Of a stretch of DNA of 64,000 nucleotides, positions 41,494 to 52,400 are shown piece after piece. Positions within the stretch are counted from its first letter, which is position 1. Each line of letters opens with the position of its first letter. The translations under genes were made by a program, and so were the position numbers. The stretch is taken from the NCBI RefSeq assembly GCF_008035925.1, contig NZ_CP036264.1, positions 9,119,121 through 9,183,120 on the forward strand, given 5' to 3'. The notes under the pieces are model-generated. The model ran no database searches, was not told the DNA's origin, and was given only the letters and a program-made list of their open reading frames with translations. The DNA is from Stieleria maiorica (GTDB lineage Bacteria; Planctomycetota; Planctomycetia; Pirellulales; Pirellulaceae).

Positions 41494-44400
41494 CTAATCC
41501 TTAGAGTTCTCAGGGAGGTGCATCAGCATTACTTGCGATGCAACTGCGATTGCCAAGCTTGGGTTTTCGTCAAACAATCGTTCCATCTTTCGCTTCAATG
41601 AAGCAGCCTTCTTGTTGTCTGGAACCTGTACGACGCAGCTGTTTTCCTCGCCGTTTGCCTTCAAAATGCCGATACGCAATGACTGTTGATTGGTGGCTTT
41701 TCCTTGTGTGAAAGCCAAGCTAGCTGTCTTGGTAAAGCGAACGACGAGGTCTTGCAGTGCTTCCTCAAACCTTCGCACATCGGAGTCGTGCCAGCGACGG
41801 GGCGGTTTCGCGAGGACGAGACTGCCGACGGATTCCAACCATGCATCTCTCCCTAGGTTTAAATCGGCCAATCGAAGGCAAAACGCCTTCAACGTCGGCT
41901 CGGTCACATACACTCCCAGGGCGTGCGAGCTTTTCTCAAGTTGCTTTCTCAACTTGTCATGCTCAGCCACGACTTCAAAGGCTGATGCAACAGCCTTCTC
42001 GATTCGACTAAGCAGCGATGGGTAAACGCTGCGAAGTTCGCCAAGACTCTTCTTAAGGTCCCTTACATACTTCTTGGTGTCAGTCGCTGCTGATTTCTTT
42101 CGCACAGGGATCCGCGATAATCCGCAAGCGACAGGAAGCTGCTCAAAGATCAGTGTTGATGGTTCTCGTGCGTCAAATAACGCTTCGCGAACTGCTAGGG
42201 TCTTCGCGCTGAGTGATGTCGTATTGCGAGAGTACTCTGGGAGACTGGCTGCGAACTCACATAACGGACGAACTACGTCGATCAGGTCGGGGGCGCGGGA
42301 GTCATCGATTTCGGTGCCGACAACATTCAGGAGTTGGTTGAACACCTCCGATCGAACGCCACTGAGCTTGCAGTACTGCATTTCGAAAGATTCAGGTACT
42401 TTTGAAAGCCGATGAAACTCAGCACCTCCGATCTCGTAAAGAAAGACGTTGTCTTCGTATAGTGCGACGTGCTGTGATTCAGCAACACAAAACACGGCTA
42501 GCATCAAAGGCAGCAAGCCGTCTCTCGCCCCTATTGGAGCCTTCCTTAGTTCTGCAAACAGGTCAGAAACACGGATGCGGCTGCCTTCCTTCTCTGTTAG
42601 AACCGACCGTAAGCGATTAAAAAGGGGGAGCAGATTGCAGGTGTCGTCGCCTGCGTTTGGGATTGCAATCGTTGACCCTTGCCGATTCGTCGTATGTAGA
42701 TTGGTCTGCTTGAGTGCGGACAAGTACATCGACATTTCTGGAGGCTTCCTGGTTGGATCCATTCCCAACAAGTCTTCGGTTGCGTTGTCTAGCACGCGTT
42801 CGATCAGTCGCATCCGCGCCGCAGCAGCAGCCGAGCTGAGGCGTCTTCGATTCAACAATTCGTTTCTTAAGACAGGCGACTCGGGGAACACTCGGTCGCA
42901 AATAGTGGAAACGAATCCAAACAGTTCACGGGAGTTTGCAAGCTCGATCACTTTGCCTTTGTGAAACCAGGTCATTCCTTGGCCACGTCGAAACGAGCGT
43001 ACGTCAAGAACTTGATTGATTCGATCAAGCAAGACTGCCTTGGCGGCAGCGATTTGACGGGACACTTCTTCTCGGCCGTGTTTATCTCCGGCAAGTTCCT
43101 CCGTGTTCTTTGAGACGTATTCCCATCTTCGCACCTCAGCCACAAGCCCTGAGAATCCGCTCAAAGGCTGTGGCAGCGCAATTAGTATCTCATCTCGCTT
43201 GCGTAGCCCCAGTTTGGAAACTGATTCTTCTACCTGCGCCCGCTCTGCATTCGTCTGGCAAAGGGGTACAAAGACGGCACCGTCAGCGTCGTTTGGCTCC
43301 CATTGACTGATCACATTGCCCAGTTCACTTGCTCTGACGTAGACAAGATCGAAATGCCGTAGGTTGCCGGTCTTGACGTAGTGACGACGCGCGACGATTG
43401 GACGTTCAGCAAGATTCTCTGCTACAGCGTCAACGACATTCGCTTCCTTGCGGATAATTCTTTCAGCTTCGGCATACTTCAACTCCAAGTTGACGCTTGT
43501 GTATGGCCAAAGACAGTAGCCTCCAGCAGCTCCTCGGTAGTACAGCACCTGTTTCTTACGACGAAGAGTTTTTAACGTCGCGTCAAAATTCATTCGTCCA
43601 GGCAGGCAAGACCGGTCCAATGCCGCTTCAAGAGCCGCTTCACTCGCGATCAATCTCTGGTCGTCAAGCATGTTCAAAACGCCCACCGACTTCAGCATGG
43701 CAACCTCGTGCGGAGAGCTGCAAAGCGAAGCGTCGATTACGGATTCGATTTGGCTCCATCGACTCGACAAGGCACGGGTGTGCAACCGATAGCCAATGGA
43801 CTGTCGCACGAAATCGTAAAGTTGATGGATTCCAAAGAACCCTTCACCGACATTGTGCTGTTCGGCAAATGATCGCAACGCACCCGCATCTGCCGAATAC
43901 AGAAAACTAAATAGAGATCGTTCGTTTTGCCCAAAGCGGCTGAAGAATCGAACGAGGACTGGCAAAAGCATCGGCTGGAGCGGGTAAATCAACGGCGCCT
44001 GATCCATTAGCGCCTGTTTGTTGCTTACCGCGCCGAACCAGCCCAGGTCGATTGCGTGGGCCATATTCTCCCGGGCGGCGCGCTTGACCGCTGGCGGCAA
44101 CCGGTCCACTTTCACGCCCAATGCGCTCGATACGAGCGAAACAAGTTGCTCTAGCGGTTGATCGAATAAAAGTTCTTCAAATCGTCCGCCAATCTTGTCC
44201 CATTCTCGCTGGTCGTTGGCTTCCATTCGGTCTGCGTAGGCGGAAAAGCCCTGGTGCAGGATACCCAGAACGACCAATGGCGTTTCGTTGCTGCGTGACG
44301 CTGATTCGGCTAGAACTTGCAAGAACGTTATGTCCTGCTGTTCGGGATGCTGCGTCGCAAATTCGAGTGACTTGCCCAACTCATCAAGAATTAGCAAGAC

Positions 44401-44940
44401 GCCGTTGCATTGACGCGATTCATTAACAAACCGCGTTGTGGCTTCAAGCAATTCAATCGCATACCGATCTCGGTCGGTTGGACTAGCGTCACGCAATATT
44501 TGCTTGGCCTTACGTAATTCCGGTGGTCGCCTCTTTGTCCTTAATCGGCCCAAGGTTGTTTCAATACCACGAATAATCGCGGTGGAGATCGGCTCGCGAG
44601 TGCCAGTGACCAAAACAGGCAATGCCTGCGCGCTGGAAAGCGATTTCTTCAATTTGCCCAAATGCGAATAAGTACCCTTGGACTTAGGGTCACATATCCT
44701 GGCCAGGGCGAGTGCAAGACAGGATTTGCCGGTTCCGTAGTCGCCAGTGATTCGCCATGCTCGTTCAGTTGAGCCTTCGGCAAACGCCGAAGCAAACCTC
44801 CGGCTCAGTTGTTCAATCCGATCGGTGACAACGTATTGATCCAAGGCGGTTGAATCAAGAAAGTCACGCTCCAAATGCACTGATCGTGAGAATCGCTGTT
44901 TCGGTTGAAGTACCGTTTGGATTTTGGCGGCACTAGACAT
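41494..44940 (-). CDS. sspC: Large P-loop ATPase, SspC-like
   Basis: A 1148-residue protein from ATG 44940, overlapping the sspB stop by 8 bases; ATG 44964 is an alternative. Walker A GDYGTGKS is at residues 66-73 and Walker B LLILDELGKS at 181-190. The rest is helical without further motifs I can name. In SspABCD systems the ATPase/helicase SspC works with nickase SspB and SspD. It also resembles the BrxC-type ATPases of BREX; the neighbours favour SspC. Confidence 0.78.
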   Translation of the reverse strand: MSSAAKIQTVLQPKQRFSRSVHLERDFLDSTALDQYVVTDRIEQLSRRFASAFAEGSTERAWRITGDYGTGKSCLALALARICDPKSKGTYSHLGKLKKSLSSAQALPVLVTGTREPISTAIIRGIETTLGRLRTKRRPPELRKAKQILRDASPTDRDRYAIELLEATTRFVNESRQCNGVLLILDELGKSLEFATQHPEQQDITFLQVLAESASRSNETPLVVLGILHQGFSAYADRMEANDQREWDKIGGRFEELLFDQPLEQLVSLVSSALGVKVDRLPPAVKRAARENMAHAIDLGWFGAVSNKQALMDQAPLIYPLQPMLLPVLVRFFSRFGQNERSLFSFLYSADAGALRSFAEQHNVGEGFFGIHQLYDFVRQSIGYRLHTRALSSRWSQIESVIDASLCSSPHEVAMLKSVGVLNMLDDQRLIASEAALEAALDRSCLPGRMNFDATLKTLRRKKQVLYYRGAAGGYCLWPYTSVNLELKYAEAERIIRKEANVVDAVAENLAERPIVARRHYVKTGNLRHFDLVYVRASELGNVISQWEPNDADGAVFVPLCQTNAERAQVEESVSKLGLRKRDEILIALPQPLSGFSGLVAEVRRWEYVSKNTEELAGDKHGREEVSRQIAAAKAVLLDRINQVLDVRSFRRGQGMTWFHKGKVIELANSRELFGFVSTICDRVFPESPVLRNELLNRRRLSSAAAAARMRLIERVLDNATEDLLGMDPTRKPPEMSMYLSALKQTNLHTTNRQGSTIAIPNAGDDTCNLLPLFNRLRSVLTEKEGSRIRVSDLFAELRKAPIGARDGLLPLMLAVFCVAESQHVALYEDNVFLYEIGGAEFHRLSKVPESFEMQYCKLSGVRSEVFNQLLNVVGTEIDDSRAPDLIDVVRPLCEFAASLPEYSRNTTSLSAKTLAVREALFDAREPSTLIFEQLPVACGLSRIPVRKKSAATDTKKYVRDLKKSLGELRSVYPSLLSRIEKAVASAFEVVAEHDKLRKQLEKSSHALGVYVTEPTLKAFCLRLADLNLGRDAWLESVGSLVLAKPPRRWHDSDVRRFEEALQDLVVRFTKTASLAFTQGKATNQQSLRIGILKANGEENSCVVQVPDNKKAASLKRKMERLFDENPSLAIAVASQVMLMHLPENSKD

Positions 44941-45868
44941 TGGCGAAATCTCCTTCATAGGCATATTCGATTAGCTCCTCCGTCGTGTATGCGTTTCTAA
45001 CTCGCACTAGTTGCTCGAACATCGCCGACTCACGATACTCATAGTCTTCTCCCCAGCTGCCCATCGTGGATAGCCGATGCCTGATGTCGTCTTCAGGAAG
45101 CTTGAAGACTTGGCCAGGGCTGCCAATCCCAGTAGTCAGCTCGCTAAGCGAAAGCGATTGCTCATCCGACTTGCAGCGTTTCCAAAAATCATCGATCGCA
45201 AAAGCAAATACGCCCATCGTCAAATCGGGTTTCGGCTCTCGATTGAATCCGTAGACCGGCTCCTTCACGCTCTTCTTGTTAAACTTTTCACCGGTTCGCT
45301 CGATCAAGCCAAGCTCGACCAAAGGACAATCGAGGTTATCTTCGATAATTTCATTCTTTTTGCCGCGTGTAGGCATGTAGGTATGCATGAACACGTCAAA
45401 ATGCTGAGCTAAAGTCGCTTTTGCGAGTGGACGGGCTAACTGCCTTGATTCTGTGTCGATGGCTTCGAGCACTTCCGAGCGAACTATCTCAGGTTCGTTG
45501 TATCGGTTGAATAGGAAGTGCCAGGCAAAGAGAGGGTTGTCGTGATGAGAGCAAAGTTGCCAGTGAAGAAGCCAGAGGGTACTTGAATCTTCCATGAACG
45601 GATCAAGTCCGTCGCGCCCGAAAATACTCTTTCCGAACCCTGTAAGCCGCAGGTGATTTCCGTCACCTGGCTCGGCAACTCGCATTGCCTGAACCCAAAA
45701 CCGAAGTGACTGAACCATGTTCTTTCCCAGTCCTAGCTGAACCATCGCCTCGTCGATTTCGCTGAACAATGACGGGTTGCTGGACAAGGCTTCAACCGCC
45801 TTTGGAAGCCACGCATACCGGCAGGTGAAGGATTCGTGGCCGCTAAATCGGTAGTTGGGTTCGCTCAC
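44933..45868 (-). CDS. sspB: DUF4007 protein, SspB-like
   Basis: A 311-residue protein from GTG 45868, with AAAGGA 6 bases upstream; longer starts would invade the divergent promoter region. The DUF4007 signature is clear at the N-terminus: YRFSGHESFTCRYAWLPK, then LGLGKNMVQSLRFWVQAM. In phosphorothioation systems this family provides the nickase SspB that opens one strand for sulfuration. First gene of the minus-strand operon. Confidence 0.8.
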   Translation of the reverse strand: MSEPNYRFSGHESFTCRYAWLPKAVEALSSNPSLFSEIDEAMVQLGLGKNMVQSLRFWVQAMRVAEPGDGNHLRLTGFGKSIFGRDGLDPFMEDSSTLWLLHWQLCSHHDNPLFAWHFLFNRYNEPEIVRSEVLEAIDTESRQLARPLAKATLAQHFDVFMHTYMPTRGKKNEIIEDNLDCPLVELGLIERTGEKFNKKSVKEPVYGFNREPKPDLTMGVFAFAIDDFWKRCKSDEQSLSLSELTTGIGSPGQVFKLPEDDIRHRLSTMGSWGEDYEYRESAMFEQLVRVRNAYTTEELIEYAYEGDFANV

Positions 45869-46037
45869 GTCGAGTCCTTTCGGCTGTGTAGTTGAGATTT
45901 GGGAGAAAGTTGGAGATGATGATAGCAAAATGACCCGGCTTTGTGTTGCGTATTGCGGCCTTAGCCAAGGGTTTTCACGTCGCTGCGCTTCAAAGGGTTC
46001 GGATTGCGCACGGCCCAAATTATCGGAGGCTCGGGCA
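45869..46037. promoter_or_regulatory. Divergent promoter region between modification and restriction operons
   Basis: The 169 bases between the sspB and sspF starts contain no gene. Both operons must start here, so this is where marking and attack genes could be balanced. GGAGG at 46025-46029 serves sspF. No clear operator or palindrome was found by eye. Confidence 0.5.
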
Positions 46038-47924
46038 ATGGCAAGCAAGGGACCACAGTGGATTCGATTTCTGCGGCACTACGGCCCCAGTGCGCGAAAC
46101 GACAACATGTACGACGAGCATATCCGCGCATCGGCAGCTCGCAGCAACCTCGATCCATTGCTGTTCAAGCATCCAATTGAAGACGAACTACTGCCGCTCT
46201 TCTCTCAGGATGCTGAATCGCCGACCTCGGTAATTCTCACGGGCACCGCCGGTGACGGGAAGACCCACCTTTGCCGTCAAATTTGGATTCAGCTTGGTGG
46301 TGACCCTGAAGCTTGGGAATCGGACGACGTCTACTTTCACGTCAATGCGAGCATTGCCGGGAGGGAAACGACCGTTCACATTGTCCGTGACCTGACTGGA
46401 CTTCCCGAAACAGGGAAGACCGGCGCCTTCCTGACGAAAACAGATCTTTTAGAGTTCTTTGCGCACACCATTTTTGATTTATCATCAAGCAGCGTTTTTC
46501 TGATTGCTGCTAACGATGGTCAGCTTGTCGATACGTGGGCACGACTGAACCAAACAAATGACCGAATCGATGAGACGGGCAGGTTGCTCGAAGAACTGCT
46601 CTTCAATGACCGGCGTGAAGAAGAAGGCAGTCGGCTTAAGCTCTTTAACCTCAGCCGCATTTCGTCAGCTGAGTTGTTTGATCGGGCCGCTGAGGCGTTT
46701 GTAAGACACGAAGGTTGGCAGCACTGTATCGACGAGGAAGGAGCAGATGACCAGCTGTTTGGGAGTCTCTGCCCCATTCGTCGCAATTATGAATTACTGA
46801 AGTCCGACCAAGTGCGCGGGCGACTGCGAGCGTTGCTGGAGCTTTGCGACCACAATGACACGCATCTTTCCATTCGTCGAGTTTTGATGCTGCTTGCTAA
46901 TTCCGTGCTCGGCTTCTCGGGAAATGAAGCAGGTGGAATTAAGGTTCCTGATCGACTGATGCGTGCTGTGGACGTACCACGCATCATTGCATCGCAACAG
47001 GTTGCTAAGGCAAGTATCTACAACAACATATTTGGAGGCAATCTAACGGAGCACCGTCGCAACTCGCACGATATCTATGAACAACTTGGGCGGTTCCGAA
47101 TCGGGCATGAAACATCAAACAGAATCGACAATTTGCTTATCTATGGTGATTCGGACACCGGACTACGAGAGCACTTTGATCGCTTCTTGACTGACGACAC
47201 GTTCTACGGCGCCAACGAAGCCTACCGAGCGTTGCAGACGGCGTATATCGAAGGTGCTGAAGAGGGCGGTGAGGAGACCGAGCAGTTCCTAGAGGTCTTG
47301 GTTTCACAGCGTCGGGGTCTATTCTTCAAAATTCCGGAATCAATCGAACGCGAGTTATCACCCTGGGATCTAACAGTATTCACATTCGCAGGCGAGTATT
47401 TGGAGCGGGTGCTACAGCGAATTCGCCGCGGCAAGAAGATTGAAAAGCGAGTCATCGCACGCTTAGTCCAAGGTCTGAACCGCATCTTTATTGGTATGCT
47501 TGTCTCGTCCGATGAGGAACTGTGGCTAACCACTGGTTTGTCAGGGTCGAACGCGAAGGTCAGTGTCGTACTGGAAGACCGTGTTTCCGTTGCACGCGAT
47601 TCCCACCGGTTTGTTAATATCGCAAATGACATCTCAGGTTCTCCTGTCCTGCGAGTTTCTTTTAGCGAGAGTAACATCATCGAATTGAGGTTGACTCTTA
47701 CTCGATTCGAGTTTCTGAGCCGCGTAGCGGAAGGAGTTCTTCCCGGCAGCTTTTCCAAGGAGTGTCACGAAGACATGCTCGCTTTCAAGTCCCGTCTGCT
47801 CTCAGCAGCTAACTCGAGAAAAGACGCCTCTGAGGACGATGAAGAGTCGCAAACTGAGTTTAGGTTCGTCGAATTGGACGAGATGGGGTACCCACGCCCG
47901 AAGACGGTGGAGCTAGATCTATGA
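46038..47924 (+). CDS. sspF: P-loop ATPase, DptF/SspF-like restriction component
   Basis: A 628-residue protein from ATG 46038, with GGAGG 8 bases upstream; an in-frame ATG at 45855 would overlap sspB. Walker A GTAGDGKT is at residues 69-76, with GDGKTHLCR typical of DptF. The N-terminus has the phospho/DNA-binding-like NDNMYDEHIRA. It is the first gene of a three-gene operon of the DndFGH/SspFGH kind that attacks DNA lacking phosphorothioate. Coupled to the next gene by ATGA. Confidence 0.8.
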   Translation: MASKGPQWIRFLRHYGPSARNDNMYDEHIRASAARSNLDPLLFKHPIEDELLPLFSQDAESPTSVILTGTAGDGKTHLCRQIWIQLGGDPEAWESDDVYFHVNASIAGRETTVHIVRDLTGLPETGKTGAFLTKTDLLEFFAHTIFDLSSSSVFLIAANDGQLVDTWARLNQTNDRIDETGRLLEELLFNDRREEEGSRLKLFNLSRISSAELFDRAAEAFVRHEGWQHCIDEEGADDQLFGSLCPIRRNYELLKSDQVRGRLRALLELCDHNDTHLSIRRVLMLLANSVLGFSGNEAGGIKVPDRLMRAVDVPRIIASQQVAKASIYNNIFGGNLTEHRRNSHDIYEQLGRFRIGHETSNRIDNLLIYGDSDTGLREHFDRFLTDDTFYGANEAYRALQTAYIEGAEEGGEETEQFLEVLVSQRRGLFFKIPESIERELSPWDLTVFTFAGEYLERVLQRIRRGKKIEKRVIARLVQGLNRIFIGMLVSSDEELWLTTGLSGSNAKVSVVLEDRVSVARDSHRFVNIANDISGSPVLRVSFSESNIIELRLTLTRFEFLSRVAEGVLPGSFSKECHEDMLAFKSRLLSAANSRKDASEDDEESQTEFRFVELDEMGYPRPKTVELDL

Positions 47925-49465
47925 ATGAGCTACAGGAAGAAATCAAGAAAGCGTTCCAAGATCATTCATTGGAATACTGGGTTGAAGAGCAAATTTGGGG
48001 GCATCGCATCTGGGACAACCAGACGCCTTGGTTGATGTTCCTGGAACTGCTAGGTATCGCCGATTATGCCCATAGCACGGGCAAGTTGCTGGATGAAAGT
48101 GGAAAGTTTTACCCTCTTATTTTCCATCCGCAAAGACGCATGATGCTTCGCAACGTGCTCTACAACAATCAAATCATGCCTTACCTATTGGACAAGTTCC
48201 CAGATGATAACAGAGCATGGAAAGAGTGGCAGCAGTGGATGAACGACAACGCGAGAGGAATAGTTGAACGCGACTTTAGCTATATTCCCAAACGCTTTGG
48301 AAGCTTTGATGAGTTCACGAAGCTGGTTGCGATGCTGCGATCAGCGACTGTCGAGAGTGAATCGAACAGACGTTGGTCCTCACGTTTTCTCTTCCCATTT
48401 GGGCGAGAGTGCCTTTTCGAAGATGTGCGGGTAACTGCCGGGGGAACACCGTCACGTGAATACATTAATTTCGGCCGAACAGGCGAACTGCTCTACTTAA
48501 TGCTTTGCCGATCGCAGTCATCCAAAAGCCTGACTCCTCATTTGGCGGGTGTGGTCACTAGCAAGAATCCATGGAATGCACTGGTCGGACAACTGCAACC
48601 TGGCAAACCCGACCAAACCGACGCCAAAGGAAAAAGCTTTCTCCCATACAAGAGCCACTCAACTTTTGATTTGCTGGGAGAAGATTGGCTCCACGTGTTT
48701 GATCTAAACCTTCCACGGTTTGATGCTTATCCACACATCACGCTGCTTGGTGCATTCCATGTCATGCTTTACCAACTGACGATTGCCAGGGAGGTAGCGG
48801 CGGCAAAGCGGCCAATCATCGTTTGTGAAATGGTTGCCCCCCAAAAAACCTTGGTTCGTGAACTGTCGATCCGAAGTTTTCAAGAGAACAGTCAATTATC
48901 TGAACTTGCCATTACCGCTTTTATCAATCGCATCGCAGCTTCGGACGAATGGAAGCAAGCATTGTCAGCAACTGATGCGTACCCGCAGTGCAAAGAGATA
49001 CTGAATCGAAGGGTCGGCTGGCCGAGAGAGGAGACAAACTATGGTGGCAATCCTGACCCGGATGCACTGTTAAAGAATCTGCGTCAACGGGCGATGACGA
49101 AGCACCGGCAGCACGCAGGGAATGTTCACCGCACTTACGGTCGCGCCGTCGGACTTATCTCCAAACGGGGAACGAACAAGCTCCGATACGCACCAAACGA
49201 TTCGCTGCTGAAGGCGTTAATCCTAGCTAATGTAAAAGACCGTATGGAGTTTAAAGCATTCCTCCGCTTGCTGTTCGATCGGTATGGAATCGTGCTTGGA
49301 GAACGCGAGGCCGAAACGGTCATGGACGACTCAGACTTTGACAAGAAGTCCTTTCAAGCCAATGCTACAAGACTAGAACAAAGACTTAGCAGCCTTGGCA
49401 TGGTCAAGCGTTTGTCAGACGCCTGCGCATATGTCTTGAATCCATATTCCGAGGCGAGTCGATGA
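47921..49465 (+). CDS. sspG: DptG/SspG-like restriction component
   Basis: A 514-residue protein between the DptF-like and DptH-like genes, coupled to both by ATGA overlaps. It begins with a Trp-rich region (WVEEQIWGHRIWDNQTPWLMF) and has no ATPase motif. Identity is based mainly on gene order and size, as DptG is poorly conserved. Probably a structural or DNA-contacting subunit. Confidence 0.7.
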   Translation: MNELQEEIKKAFQDHSLEYWVEEQIWGHRIWDNQTPWLMFLELLGIADYAHSTGKLLDESGKFYPLIFHPQRRMMLRNVLYNNQIMPYLLDKFPDDNRAWKEWQQWMNDNARGIVERDFSYIPKRFGSFDEFTKLVAMLRSATVESESNRRWSSRFLFPFGRECLFEDVRVTAGGTPSREYINFGRTGELLYLMLCRSQSSKSLTPHLAGVVTSKNPWNALVGQLQPGKPDQTDAKGKSFLPYKSHSTFDLLGEDWLHVFDLNLPRFDAYPHITLLGAFHVMLYQLTIAREVAAAKRPIIVCEMVAPQKTLVRELSIRSFQENSQLSELAITAFINRIAASDEWKQALSATDAYPQCKEILNRRVGWPREETNYGGNPDPDALLKNLRQRAMTKHRQHAGNVHRTYGRAVGLISKRGTNKLRYAPNDSLLKALILANVKDRMEFKAFLRLLFDRYGIVLGEREAETVMDDSDFDKKSFQANATRLEQRLSSLGMVKRLSDACAYVLNPYSEASR

Positions 49466-52400
49466 ATCCGACTGAACTGATTGGCGAAGTATTCACTCGT
49501 TATCTGGCTTCATCCATCGACATAGAAGGCGATGAAGGTACCGCCCGGCTGATGATTGACCACCTCTCGGCGTGCCAAACCGTCGCTATCGCCAAGGCAA
49601 TTCTCTTGCACGGCTCGCTCAGTGGCGTGGTTGACCTCAAGATCAACAAAGAGTTTGTTGGCGAATCTGATTTGCCCGAAAGGGTCTTAACCACAGACCC
49701 TGCTACCTACTTTCGAAATTGCAAATGCGATCGGCCAATTCTTCTTGTTGCTGCAACTGGGGACGATGAAGAACAATCGCTTAAAGAGTTTGTCCGCATT
49801 GGTGCCGACGAGCTGAAAGCAAGCCCCAAACTCTGGGTGGACGCAGCCAGCAGCGGGATCGCGCTGACGGACGATCACAAAACCTGGTGGGAGAAAGCAC
49901 TTGCTGGACTGTGTGACTTGCGAGTTATAGCGCTCGAGCGATTGGCTGAATATGTCGTCAAAACGCGTGAGCTGATCGAGGATGAAGGCCTTCCTGTCGG
50001 GAAGGCGCTGGGGCAATCACTACCCGCCCTGCGATTTCCGATGGATTCGGGATTCTTCGATCGAATTGCTGATCGAACGCGAACACATAAATCAGCTTGG
50101 AATCGCGAATTCAAGCGAGTCTACGGCAAGAATGCATGCTTCCTCGAAAAACGCACGCCGTCGCAATTGATCCTAAGCGAAGACGATTTGAGAAAATCTT
50201 TCGATAAGGTGAAATCGGAGATCGGCGAACACTTGCACCCAACGATCGAGACATTCATTGACGCCCCAAGTGGCTGGAACGAGGCGGCATCTGCGCTCGC
50301 GCATTGTGAGTGGGAAGATGTTCGCTTGCTATTCGATGGTCTTCGACGCGTAAAGCTGAATTTGGGTGAAGAAACCCGACAGTTTTATGACGAATTGAAC
50401 CCCGATTTGCTTAGTGAAACTGATAACGACTACTTGGACATCCTTGTTACGCGTAAGAAGCTTGGCGAAGCAACCGAGGAAGATCAGCAGTTTTATGAAT
50501 CGCACCGAAACGAAATAAAAGAAGATCGCAAGCTTCGATCAGGATGGGACAAGTTCATCTATGGTCGCCCACGCGAATGCACCGATTTTGTTATTGGACT
50601 TGCTGCTTGTATTGAATCGCTATTCAATCAAGTCGACGAAGCGAAAAAGCGAACGTTGCTGATTCGCTGCGATAGCGCAAACAAGCGTGACTTGCGAAAC
50701 TTGAACTATCACGCAGGCGAGTATTTTGCAACTCGTTACGCAGGCCTAAAATCATTGCTAGGCAACCGCGTAAAGTGGGAAGTGGGTAAGCTGTTCGACT
50801 TCCCGGAACTAGTAGAACAATGGCGAGAGAGCAAGAAAAAGTTAGACCGACTGAACACGTCGCAAGCTAAGAATGCTTTGCAACTCAAATTCTTCCTTGA
50901 AGTCGAGACGGAGGCGACCGAAGGAACTATTGACAAAACCTCGACCCAGCTTGTCTGGACCTACGATGTGAACGCTGTCACAAGTTCTTTTGTTGCGGAT
51001 TGGAGACGATTGGTAAAGCATCCTCTGGTTCGCTGCCGAACAGGCCTAGATCCGATTAGCTCCAAAGGAATTTATCAAACAGTCAGTCTGTCAGACGTAC
51101 AAACTTTTCAGCCGTCGTATGATCGAACAAAGGGTTCGTTTGTCGCGACCTACAAGAAAGATCGCGACATCCAGATTGAGTGGCAAGGGAATTTGGCAAT
51201 TGCGCAAGGAGATGGCTTCATTTCGGAGGCCGTCGCTTCCGACTTAAAGTCGAAATTTGACGACTTCGCAGCTGACTATTCCGAAGCAATTGAGCACTTC
51301 CCTGACGTTGGTGTTACCAGTGAGTCGCTGACGAAGCAGCTTAAGTCCTACACAGATTTGCTTTCCGCCATCTGCACCAACGCGAAAGGGGATCGAAATC
51401 GACAACTGCTACTTCGCCCACTTCTTCAGATAGGCGCTGTCGAGATTGATTCTGATGTGACCACAGTCATCGTAGCACCTTGGCATCCGTTGCGAATGGC
51501 TGCAATAGCGAAGAAAGCTCAGCTCGTCGCAGATATAATCAAGCGTCTGCTGACAGAAAAGCAGGTCGAATTTGGTGATCAAAGACTGTACTTCAAGGAG
51601 ATGGTTAGAGAGCTTGAGCATCCCTTCTATCCTGAAGTCGTCGTCGGCTGGACCGAATCCGAGGCTCACATTTTGTCGGTCACCGACGCTGTTGGTGACT
51701 ACAGCCTCCACGAACCACCCGTTCTGCAGAAAAAGCGAATCGCGGCAACTAACGAAAATCCCGGTCCTGCCGCCGCGCGAGTGATGGAACTGCTGAGGCA
51801 GTACGTCAGGTTGCACCCACACGAACGTGCCAACTTATCGTTGGTTTTGTTCAACAGTGATTCGTCGCGTTTGCCGCAGGCTGTCGTGGACAAGATCGCT
51901 GCGCTTCACGAAGACGACGAGGAAGTTCATTGTCAAATCATTTTACGGCACACAAACCCCAATCGGCTGAGGCATCTTTATCAAGAGATTATCGAGTCGG
52001 CGGATGAGGATGTGGATTCGTACAGCCCTAGCGAGGCAACTCAAGATTTTCTTGCGAGGCTGCGTATTGGCATCCTGGTAGATCAAGCCGCACCGCCTGA
52101 CCCAAAAGACGGCCCGCCGCACGACATCTCTTTCTCGCAGGACGTGATTGCTCGACATGCCGAATTGGAATGGTGCTCTGAGGATTTCGCACCGATAGAA
52201 TTGGAGCATTTCATTCCACCGCGTTGGTCTAGGCGAAGACCGGCTGCCAAAGACGATTTGAAGTCGATCGTCTATCTTTGTTGCCCTGTTCAAAGTAAAG
52301 AGACGTGGGCATACCTAACCGCAGTGACAACATTCAGAAAGGGTGGCGGTGACTGGGATGGCAATCCTGAGAAGCGATTGCTACCTGTTCGCCAACTTGA

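Noticed and set aside
36270-45868. Classical DndABCDE modification system
   Set aside because: DndD-like SMC ATPase and DndE are absent and the PP-loop protein is too short for DndC; the Ssp layout fits.
45855-46037. Longer N-terminus for the DptF-like protein from ATG 45855
   Set aside because: It would overlap the divergent sspB start; ATG 46038 has a good ribosome site.
31397-46048. BREX system (SspC-like ATPase resembles BrxC)
   Set aside because: No PglX, PglZ or BrxL nearby; DUF4007, PP-loop and cysteine desulfurase genes fit phosphorothioation.
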